Positions 55,621 to 64,000 of a DNA stretch of 64,000 nt are shown piece after piece. Location of the stretch: NCBI GenBank assembly GCA_022495005.1, contig JAGYXB010000196.1, positions 1,674,001 through 1,738,000 on the forward strand, in the 5' to 3' direction. A program made the position numbers and the translations under genes. Position 1 is the stretch's first letter. Each line of letters opens with the position of its first letter. Source of the stretch: Rhyacophila brunnea (lineage: Eukaryota; Arthropoda; Insecta; Trichoptera; Rhyacophilidae). Below the pieces are notes generated by a model. The model saw only the letters and a list, made by a program, of their open reading frames with translations. It did not search any database and was not told the origin of the DNA.

Positions 55621-56075
55621 TAAGTAATGTATTTAGTTATCCATCAATCTGGAAGTATTGCAATGCAACAATATTTTCATTCCGGTACACACATTTATGT
55701 AAACCGATTCTAGCCCTGTCCTTACAACATAATATTATATTACGTATCGGATGTTTTCTATCTAATGAACATAATATCTAATAATAAACCTTCCAAATAA
55801 TAAAATGATTAAAATCATGCATTACGTAATACCGAACCAGATTTAGGTGATATTAAATGATTCCTCAGTAAAAAAAAATGTATCAGAAAACCCACGCAGT
55901 CATATTTATGTTGAAAAGTAATAGTCGCTTAAAATTGAAAGAGTGATTCGCGTCAAAATTCATCGAGAGACCAATGGTGAATTTTTTGCCAACTCCATGA
56001 GGAAGTAATTATGTTTTTTATACATTTAATGTTAGACATCAATATTTCATCGCGTTGTTCTGATAAATTCACGCC
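55621..56075. other. Gene-free AT-rich interval
   Basis: No exon or known repeat was recognised. Confidence 0.5.
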
Positions 56076-56079
56076 TCCT

Positions 56080-56280
56080 TTAAATATATCGGTAATAATA
56101 TAATATAGGGTATGGAACAAAAGTTAAGAATATACATATAACATACATAATGTTGAAAACACATAATATATAAAACAAATATATGACCGAAAAAAACTTT
56201 TTCGATAAAAATACGACACTTAGCAAGAATCAAACCTGCGTCTCTCAGGATTCGCGCCCACACACATCGACCACAATCAG
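56080..56280 (-). repeat. Family B tRNA-containing repeat, copy 3 (partial)
   Basis: ACATACATAATGTTGAAAAC (tail), TACGACACTTAGCAAGAATC + AAACCTGCGTCTCTCAGGAT (T-arm region) and CGCGCCCACACACATCGACC. The leader is absent. Confidence 0.55.
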
Positions 56281-56284
56281 TGGC

Positions 56285-56790
56285 GGCTCGTGGATATTAT
56301 ATCTGGGGATGCTGCGGTTGATTAAAAATAAAAATAAATGATTTTTTGAATTATATTTTACTATTAACATCAAAATTATTAAAATGAAATATTGTGTAAT
56401 AAATAGGTGTTTCTATTTCATTATAAAATTGATTATTCTGTCGTTTTTTCTTGAAAGAAGGTTTATCACCTTTTAGTTGCTCTCGACATCTGTCGGGACT
56501 CGCGCAGCGCGTCGTTACTAGCTCAGAGTCGCTGTTCCGACAACATTCGCAACACGAAAATAGTATTTTCGTATTAGTATTACTGTCGCGGCATTACCAG
56601 ACTAAGCTCTTCGAGGCGAGCCAAATGCTCCTTATTCACGACTGGTGATTATAATAATATTATGGTATGCTAAAAACATAATCAAACCAGAAAAATTGTT
56701 GTATCTACAACATTTGATTTTGAACATATTATGATTTTCAGAAACTGAGCGCAACGTATTCAGAACATTTAAATTACGAATTTTATTGGA
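56285..56790. other. Gene-free interval
   Basis: A short frame at 56451-56648 (GC-richer, SRHLSGLAQRV...) has no domain or splice context. Confidence 0.4.
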
Positions 56791-56794
56791 TCTG

Positions 56795-57330
56795 TGGGGG
56801 TCATGGTGTGGTGGATGAAGAGGTCGAGATTTGGTGGTTGCTCTGATGGATGGAGGTGCGAGTTTTATTTGCAGCGTAAATAGTCGGTATAAGAGTATGT
56901 TACAGTAGTTATGTTACAATACTTATGATACTATTCCGAGGTCAGAGTCTCGGTAGAATGAGATGTTGTGCGGAGCGATATAGAGACTGAGATACTAACA
57001 GACCGGGATTTATATTCGAGTGACATGTCCAATGAATTATAATTCGCTATTTTATTGACGTACCTACTCACAAACAAAATAATATCTTTAAAAGAATATT
57101 TAGGAAATAATTAATATAATTGAGTCAGCTACTCTATATGGAGTTTACGTCATTGGATATGGATGACTATGTAGAAAAACGGATATTGCGGAAATTATAA
57201 TTGCAGTAAGCTATTTACTGAGTTTGCCATAATTGGACACCACGGGAAATGGATATTATAGAATTTTTAATAGCCGTCAGTTATAATATCGCTGATCAAT
57301 ATGCTGACAGGATTAAGTTGTTTATCACCA
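56795..57330 (+). repeat. Unclassified dispersed repeat, family K copy 3
   Basis: Closest to the copy at 200-750: GATTTGGTGGTTGCTCTGAT + GGATGGAGG, AGTCTCGGTAGAATGAGATG, GAGTCAGCTACTCTATATGG and GATCAATATGCTGACAGGA. Confidence 0.7.
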
Positions 57331-57466
57331 TATATCTATGATGAGCTGGATATTGAAAAGTTTATAAAGATACAGAAACTCTTCTGTGTAGGAATTGTGG
57401 GATACATAGACGGATCTACAATACATTAAAATCGAAGCCAACGCCGTGTCGACGACGCCACGAGTC

Positions 57467-57820
57467 TAGGGATTGCAATACTGGTATTTCAAAATCGGTA
57501 CCCCAGTATTTTACGGTACCGAAATACCGGTTTTAAAAATCAGATAATACTGATATATTATTCAGTTTAATTAATTAAGAAATATTTTTTGTTGGGTTAC
57601 GCGATGCTTGGTTTACTCCCGTGGCTTTTCGTCGTCCAACACATGCTATAAAATATAATTAGTTTAAAGAGATTTTTACATAATTATATTATTTATTGGT
57701 AGATACCTACTTATGTTTTATCCAATTATTTTACGAATAACGGTATTAATAAATACCAACATTCAACAGGAAATACCGAAATACCGGTATTGCTATTTTC
57801 ATTCGGTATTGCAAACCCTA
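57467..57820. mobile_element. hAT-type MITE, family F, complete with TSD
   Basis: Begins TAGGGATTGCAATACTGG and ends GGTATTGCAAACCCTA. Flanked by CACGAGTC (57459-57466) and CACGAATC (57821-57828), an 8-bp duplication with one mismatch. TACCGGTAT-like words are repeated through the subterminal regions. There is no coding sequence. Confidence 0.8.
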
Positions 57821-57829
57821 CACGAATCA

Positions 57830-59540
57830 AATGGCTAAATCAAATAGAAAAGGATCTCCAGAATCATTATGTGTAACTGGTATTCTGAAGGAAGACACAG
57901 GACATAGTAAACTTCAGTATTGAAGACAGCCATAGTCCACAATATCAGGCTTGTAGCACTATCGATAATAATAATGTGAATAAAAAATACTATTGCAATA
58001 CTTTCTTCATGCCTGTATAATGGTAATAGTGCATAATTTAATTTTAAGATTTGACCTGAAGCGGAATAAATTAATATATATTTTTTCCCACCGCTCAACT
58101 AACCCTTCATATATTAACCAGTTTGACTAATTTATGACATACCAAAGAGGGGTTTCAACGCAATCAATAATCGATATAAAATAAATAAAACACACATTGA
58201 AAAATTAAAGGATACAATATGATATCAGATTAATTGAGTGTAATAGTAATTGAATTAATCACTGATTAAAATTCAACAGCTACAGATTAAAATAATGTAT
58301 TAATTTGCTTAATTTTATTACCAATGTAATAAGACATTTAAAATTAGTAAAATGCAAAGTTAATTACATAATTAATTTTATAATAACATTGAGAATAATA
58401 ATATATGAAACAAGCCCGAAATGTCATTATCACAAATAATTATCGGAGAAAGTCTCAAGTTATATTGCCATAAGTAAAAACAGTGTTTTCGGTTTTTCTG
58501 AAATGACAAACCAAATTTTAAAACTACCCTTTCTTTTATATTATGTAAATTTTTTGGATTGTTTTGACATAATCTCTAATTAATATATAGTATATGTATG
58601 TATACTGTCTGTTTACATGGCAGTATAAATAAGCAGTGTGTTTTCATATTTTAAACACGTAACCAAGAATGGAAATATATTCGATGTGTTGACGAGTCCG
58701 TGCTTTATATGATCTACTAAACTAGGGCTACCAGACCTTCCACTTTGGCCAAGATTCCAGAAAAGACGCGAATCCCGAGTGATTCATTTTTTTATAACTA
58801 TGCAGGTTACGATGAAATACAGCATCTCTGGAATCTGTTGGAACTGTAAAAAATGGAAATACATGTCTAAAGAAGCTTTCTAGTTATTTATTTTTTTGAA
58901 GAAATAGGAGCTTTCGACATGAATTCTGGATGGAATTTTAACAAAAAATAATAGTCTTATAGCGATATATTAAAATAAAATATAAATAATTTTTACTGTC
59001 GTTAGAAGTAACCACGTCTTTATCAGCACCACACGTAAATAACTCCTTTCCATGGAATTACCTGATCCCATTTTTTGTATAGATTATAGTTTCGTTTATT
59101 TTCCTGCCCTAACGTGTTGGTCCTAAAAATGCATCCAAATGGATAAATCATCGACGTTATTATCTACCATATTGTTAGATGTTAAACCTACTGTAAATTT
59201 TACGTTTAATTTTGATTAATTTATTATTAACTTAGAATAATAACTATTATGATTATTGCCGGAAAATGATGCTGTGATAGGAAAATTGTTTTGTGGCATA
59301 ACGATGAAATAATGTTAATACAGATCCGCTTTGAAAATACAATCAAAATGTATCAAACACTTCCTAATACATGGTAATAACGTATTTTAATATGTAGGTA
59401 TGCTATTTACGGAAGTAGAGAAAATACTACCAACGATTATTAGGTACAGAACAAGCTTTATTGAATCATCGCTATTTTTGTTAATACGACTCTAACTAGA
59501 TTTTTATTACAAGGTTACGATCAATTACAAAAGAAAACCT
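57830..59540. other. Gene-free interval
   Basis: No supported exon. The stretch TAGGGCTACCAGACCTTCCA near 58735 resembles a transposon end but has no partner. Confidence 0.5.
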
Positions 59541-59544
59541 TCTC

Positions 59545-60008
59545 TATTTTACTTCGTTTTTCTTAGCTCGTATTCTTGTTTATCCAGTACAAGTCTTGCA
59601 ATCGATTTTTAACTAACTTCCCGACTAGCTAGACATTTGAAACTTTTAGAATATATCAGAACACGATGCCAATGCATTATTTTAATACTTTTAGCCATCT
59701 TTAAGCAGAATTGAATTCATTTTCAGTTAATTCTGTTTTGTATGGAAAATTATTTCAGAAAAATCCGTAAAAAGTAAAAGACTATTATTGGTTGCTAAAG
59801 GGGTGATCCTAGCAACTAAATTATTAATATATACGTGCGTTACTATGGAAATCAAAATGACATTTCAGTATTCTATATTTGTTTGTTGCAAAATAGTAAA
59901 AAAATGATTTGTTAACAATTGCCTTATTTGTCCAAAATTAATAATATATTATTATAGAAAATTTAAAAATGTGGTATATAAAAAGATCTGTTTATCTTAT
60001 AATTATTA
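59545..60008 (-). repeat. Family A TIR repeat, copy 7 (minus)
   Basis: TTAGCTCGTATTCTTGTTTA + TCCAG ... CTTCCCGACTAGCTAGACAT ... TATTGGTTGCTAAAGGGG ... AAAATGTGGTATATAAAAAG. Confidence 0.82.
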
Positions 60009-60146
60009 GTTGGCTTATTTTCACGATTGATTGTAAAGAGTTACCAAATTATTACTATAGAGGCTTAAAACGTCATAGCAGCCATTTTTTATTTCTGATT
60101 CCCACAAAGATTGACATTTGTGTTTAGTGTTGTTTGGCAAATCATC

Positions 60147-61505
60147 ATGGAAAGATACACAGTTGTAGAGCGTATAAAAATTGTTAAAATTTATTATAAC
60201 AATAATGAATCTATCCGAGCCACGTTTCGGGTACTACGCAAAATTGATGGTCAAAATAATCTACCTACAGAGCTGACTATTCGTAATTTAATTAGAAAAT
60301 TAGGGGGGGACATGCTCAGCGTAGGTCAAAATGGAGCTTTTATGCTATTTTCAAAGCATGATCCTGGCCATTCCTTAAATATTGTAGATAATCTATGTAT
60401 ATAATTTTGAAGCCAAATTATCTTTTATATTTATTTTAAACATTTGATAACTGCATAAGGTATTTTTATTACATAAAATAGTATTCTTTTAAACCTCTCG
60501 CTCTAATGTTTTAGAATATAGTCATATTTCAGTACATGCATGTGCAGTGGTGTTAAGATATTTTACATTTATTAATTTTTAAACGCATTTATAAAACCAT
60601 TAGTATAATAATTTATGTCGACATTATTATAGTGAAATATTTACGATAAAAAATTATATTGATAATCTCTGTGATCCCAAATTTTACAAGAATTAGGCAT
60701 TTAATTATTCAAAAAAATGGGCGAGATTAACACATTTGAAGATAATTCTAAAGATACTTATTATAAGCTATGTCTTTGACCATTCAAGTGTGATAAACAT
60801 ACTACGAATAATGATTGCTTTATAATAATTATTGCCCTAAGAATAAGGTAGTGTTTTTTTGAAATACGCCATTTCTTTTGGCATTCCCTAGTGGTTAAGC
60901 TACAACATACGGCCGTAGCCATAAATTGACAAACTAAAAATGAAGTTCAAAATTATATAAATAGATTATCTACAACGTTTAAGGAATGTCCAGGATCATG
61001 CTTTGAAAATACAATAAAAGCTCCATTTTGATCTACGCTGAGCATGTCTGCCCTTAAGAATCTAACTCATCAAAAAACGTAAACGTACTGCTGAAAATAT
61101 CGTTGTTGTAAATCAAAGTATGGATGATAATACAGAACAATCAATTATACGTTGTTCCCGAGAGCTTGCACCTTCTTAAGGCACTACATGGAATATTCTA
61201 TGACATATAAAATACAGTTAACACAAGAATTTAACCCAAATGGTCATTCGATGCATTAATATTTTGCCGATTGGGCTTTAGACCAACTTGAAACACACCA
61301 ATTATTTCATAAAACAATCAAAATAAGCACAATAAAATTGTCGCATTTGGAGTAATACAAACCCACATGCTATGAATACTTGAAACACTCTTTACATCCA
61401 CAATTTTTTTTTTGGCATGAATTTTTAAATGATTTTGATCTGGATGATTTGTGGTTTCAACAAGATGGTGCAACATGCCATACAGCTCGTGATACAATCA
61501 ACTTA
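60147..61505 (+). pseudogene. Mariner-like (DUF4817-type) transposase pseudogene, split
   Basis: The N-terminus MERYTVVERIKIVKIYYNNN then LPTELTIRNLIRKL is the helix-turn-helix region of insect mariner-like transposases. A piggyBac-type MITE (60304-61053) interrupts it. The gene resumes near 61078 with RTAENIVVVNQSMDDNTEQS, CSRELAPS, YKIQLTQEFNPNGH and FADWALDQLETHQLFHKTI; frames shift and a stop is present. The stretch that should carry the first catalytic Asp is corrupted. HSLHPQFFFWHEFLNDFDLD + DLWFQQDGATCHTARDTINL keeps the second Asp motif (QQDGA), then the frame decays and the last third of the protein is missing. No TIRs were identified. Confidence 0.85.
60304..61053. mobile_element. 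piggyBac-type MITE, copy 2, inside the mariner ORF
   Basis: GGGGACATGCTCAGCGTAGG + TCAAAATGGAGCTTTTA on the left and its complement on the right; TTAG (60300-60303) and TTAA (61054-61057) flank it, one base from a TTAA duplication. Subterminal blocks such as CGCTCTAATGTTTTAGAATA + TAGTCATATTTC are inverted relative to the 19.8-kb copy, so the two copies lie in opposite orientation. Confidence 0.78.
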
Positions 61506-61689
61506 TTTTATTTCAAATTTAAAAATATGTATATTATTATACCTACTTATGTCTTATTTTTGATAACCCTTTCTTATTTCTTTTGGTATGAAGACATTTA
61601 TTTTCTCAAATCTGTATTTTAACTTTTGAGTTAATAATTATTTTTATAAAATATTTTTTTAATCAACGAATAATTCTCAAGATTTAAGA

Positions 61690-62200
61690 ATGTAACATTC
61701 TAATTATTGAACATACATAATTTTGAAAACACTTCTGAGAAAATATACTAAAACCAATAGAAACAATCTTTTTGCATCTCTCGGGTATCGCGCCCACGCA
61801 CATTATGTACCTACCTATGTTCAAGAATTAGAATAATTCATTGAATTAAAAAAAATATTATAAATTATTAGCAAGTTCAAGTAAGTTACAACAAAAAATC
61901 TTGGAGCGATCCGTGACGTCGGTTAGTAATTAAATTAAAACCTACTTTGATTTAAAATACAAAAGCCGATTGTCAATACTAGCTCAATTTGAAAAGCGCT
62001 TCAGTGAGTATTAAAAGCCATTAGTTATAATTTGTCGCAATTAAGTATGACTCCTTTAGCATAGTGGTCTATGTGCGTGGGCGCGTTATCCGAGTTATGC
62101 AGGTTCCATTCCTACGGGGTGTCTTTGTGCGAAGATTTTTTCTACCGGTTATAGGTAATATATTTTCTCAGAATTGTTTTCAAAATTATGTATGTTCAAT
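61690..62200 (+). repeat. Family B tRNA-containing repeat, copy 4, with inverted arms
   Basis: The plus-strand tRNA-like part is TTAGCATAGTGGTCTATGTG, GGGCGCGTTATCC and GCAGGTTCCATTCC; the tail follows to CAAAATTATGTATGTTCAAT. The left end is the complement of that tail and of the anticodon region (CATACATAATTTTGAAAACA ... CTCGGGTATCGCGCCCACGC) but lacks the T-arm. The element therefore folds back on itself over about 120 bp. Confidence 0.75.
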
Positions 62201-62204
62201 TATT

Positions 62205-62875
62205 TTTCTCCTTAGTAGATGTCTTTTTTTTCTTATATAAAGCATAAATAGATATTGAGGTTGAGTTACAAAGAGGTTTTGAAATTTTTTTCATCAGACA
62301 CGGGATCGAATTCAATTAATCGATTTCACAGACGGGAACTCCATCAACAAACTATCTAAAAAGTACAACAAATACATTAACTTAAAACTGGAGCTTGTTT
62401 ACGAAATAATAATTATTGTTTCTGTTTTAATTTGAATTATAGGTACTGTAAGAAGGTTATACTTAATATTTATGACAGCAGGATATTATGAATTAAATAC
62501 ATTTTAATGATAGTTATTGACACCTCATTTGTTTTATGACATTGCCGTGCCTAAGTGGTGATCTGCATATCCGTTGTATTCGAAAAACTAGCTGAAATTA
62601 TATCAGCTGTACATTTCCTGTCATTATTATGATCTACATAGATTTTAATGGCTGTTTCATGTTATGAGTTCTTACACAATACAGCTTTTTAGACGCCACT
62701 CGTTGGTGTTGCTAAGACCGCGCGTAGATGAAAACAGGAAGAAAGACGTTACCTCAGGTAGTAGGAAGTCGCAGGTTTGGTGTGCATTGTAAGAGTGGCT
62801 GCAACCGAATCTCTAAAATTAATCATCTAAATACTATGACGATGTTTAAGAGTTAACTATCTGTCAAAAAGTGAA
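62205..62875. other. Gene-free interval
   Basis: No exon or known repeat was recognised. Confidence 0.5.
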
Positions 62876-62879
62876 GTAC

Positions 62880-63030
62880 CTGCAAGATATAAACTACATG
62901 TCCTGAAATGTGTACCGAAAAGAAAGGACAAGTTGAATCAACTATTAGACCCATCAGGTCCGTCCGACCTGGTCGCCGCAAAAGCCATCTTTATTGCATT
63001 TAAAAAATTACGGCGTCATATTGTAAACGT
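62880..63030 (+). pseudogene. Non-LTR retrotransposon C-terminal remnant (family L)
   Basis: CPEMCTEKKGQVESTI..., then after a shift DLVAAKAIFIAFKKLRR. CPEM and D-L-V-x-A-KA-x-F-x-A-F align with CPKM and D-M-V-V-x-KA-x-F-x-A at 47450-47690. Confidence 0.5.
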
Positions 63031-63065
63031 GGCGATCTCCTCAATACGATCATTTGTCATTTTTT

Positions 63066-63749
63066 AAGTTATACTTCTTTTGGCGCGTTTGGGAAATCAG
63101 ATTAGAGTGTATTTTTGGCGTGTGACATGTAACACATAAATTATTTTTTCTCATGAAAAGAACGCACTCGATTGGATTCCAACCACTGATTGTTCGGTTA
63201 TCAGCCAAACGCACTACCTTTACGCCACGGAATGGTACTGCAATCTTGACGATTATACAGTATAATATGATAGTTTAGAATTGTTTCGTTGCTTAGGGAG
63301 CGAATTTATTATTGTCGGCCATTTGCAATTCCTTACGTAAGCAAACTATTAAACGCCAGAGTGACAGTTGGTACTTTAAAAATAAAAACAACGAAAAACC
63401 ATTATATAATTTAGTAATATAAGTTAAAGTGTATAGAAATAAATCAACGGCGTTCCAATAAGCGGTTCTTTCTCTTGAGTGTGTAATCTAACGATATAAT
63501 TAAGAGCTAGTCAAAGAATCTAGTTTATCACTAGTTTTGTTTTGGTTCGCCAAAGAAGTATAACTTCTAACGCGCGTACATACGTGTACACACCAATTTT
63601 ATTTTTAATTAACGTTTGATTAATTTCTTGATCATAGATAACTCCAATAACTGCTGACTCAATTCTGTTCATAAGGCTGACAGTAGTTTCCTAAATAAAT
63701 GTAAGCACTCTGATCTGATTTCCCAAATGCGCCAAAAGAAGTATAACTT
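63066..63749. mobile_element. TIR element with 44-bp arms enclosing a tRNA-like sequence
   Basis: The left arm 63066-63109 (AAGTTATACTTCTTTTGGCG + CGTTTGGGAAATCAGATTAG...) is mirrored at 63706-63749 with two mismatches. A third copy of the outer CGCCAAAGAAGTATAACTTC lies at about 63548 in the right-arm orientation. The tRNA-like stretch is at 63161-63232. No transposase is present. Confidence 0.7.
63161..63232 (-). repeat. tRNA-like sequence inside the TIR element
   Basis: On the minus strand: GTGGCGTAAAGGTAGTGCGT (D-arm, A-box-like), TTTGGCTGATAACCGAA (5-bp stem, 7-base loop, GAT in the anticodon position) and GTGGTTGGAATCCAATC (T-arm with loop TTGGAAT). The T-loop is not canonical and the acceptor is poor, so a tRNA-derived element is likelier than a functional tRNA-Ile. 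Confidence 0.45.
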
Positions 63750-63942
63750 CAATAACGGTATAAAAGATGTTATCGATTTATAGTTGAAATAGATCTGTAG
63801 AAAAGGGGTGGTTTTTTAACTACCCATCGTTGATGTCTTTCCAATAGGCATATTAAAATGATATAGCCACTGCAATGAATAATGTGTATATATGTTACAC
63901 CGAATGTGTGAAATTCCGTATTCACACAAAATCGGCAATATT

Positions 63943-63995
63943 TTGCCTTATTCATGAATAACGCAACGGACTTGCATTATTCATGAATTAGGCAA
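63943..63995. repeat. Palindromic repeat at the window edge
   Basis: TTGCCTTATTCATGAATAAC + GCAA (63943-63966) and TTGCATTATTCATGAATTAG + GCAA (63972-63995) are inverted copies with 22 of 24 matches around a 5-base spacer. This may be one end of an element that continues past the window. Confidence 0.7.
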
Positions 63996-64000
63996 TTTAT

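Noticed and set aside
58735..58790. TAGGGCTACCAGACCTTCCA as a hAT terminus
   Set aside because: No matching inverted end or 8-bp duplication found within about 1 kb on either side.
63161..63232. Possible tRNA-Ile (GAT)
   Set aside because: Noncanonical T-loop, weak acceptor stem, and location inside an inverted-repeat element.
1..64000. CRISPR array, bacterial operon or viral genome
   Set aside because: No regularly spaced repeats, no ribosome-binding-site-led gene runs, and the splice-bounded exons and SINEs point to an animal nuclear genome.

Overview
The window looks like non-genic, transposon-dense nuclear DNA from an insect. It is strongly AT-rich and almost free of long open frames. 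The few plausible coding exons are short, GC-richer and bounded by GT/AG splice signals. Helitron, hAT, mariner/Tc1, piggyBac-type, RTE/jockey-type and tRNA-SINE debris all occur together. A hemipteran such as an aphid relative is a reasonable guess from base composition and repeat style, but this is inference; no species can be named from the sequence alone.

Host genes are sparse. The best supported is a minus-strand first exon at 32311-32571 encoding a signal peptide and the N-terminus of a chitinase-like (GH18-type) protein, ending at a clean GTAAG donor. Two further minus-strand candidate internal exons lie at 35578-35704 and 50322-50401. On the plus strand, three candidate exons (43389-43499, 44472-44615, 55102-55170) all begin and end in phase 1, so they could belong to one gene that I do not recognise. 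A plus-strand cluster of five TGACGTA motifs followed by a TATA box (3264-3449) is the only promoter-like element I would defend.

Most of the rest is mobile DNA. With visible ends and target duplications there are: a hAT deletion derivative with a transposase C-terminus (1635-2341), three more hAT-type elements (4069-4665, 29270-30186, 57467-57820), a 2-kb Helitron with a broken Rep gene (40389-42382), two TTAA-flanked piggyBac-type MITEs (19831-20609, 60304-61053; the second splits a mariner-like transposase pseudogene), two TA-flanked Tc1-type MITEs (17846-18104, 42568-42944), and several foldback MITEs. High-copy families are a tRNA-derived SINE (SINE-A, 12 copies), a roughly 450-bp TIR repeat (family A, 7 copies), a tRNA-containing inverted-repeat family (family B, 4 copies), the CCGTTTACACG MITE (family J, 4 copies plus fragments) and an unclassified roughly 520-bp repeat (family K, 3 copies). 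Non-LTR retrotransposon C-termini are scattered as short remnants.

The order of insertion can be read in places: a SINE inside a family A repeat at 47.8 kb, a foldback inside a family J MITE at 49.2 kb, and a piggyBac-type MITE inside a mariner ORF at 60.3 kb. I did not find a new multi-gene system. The most unusual signals are the TGACGTA promoter-like cluster, a hairpin repeated with a compensating base change (15922-16372), the phase-1 exon series, and the family B and J inverted-repeat architectures.
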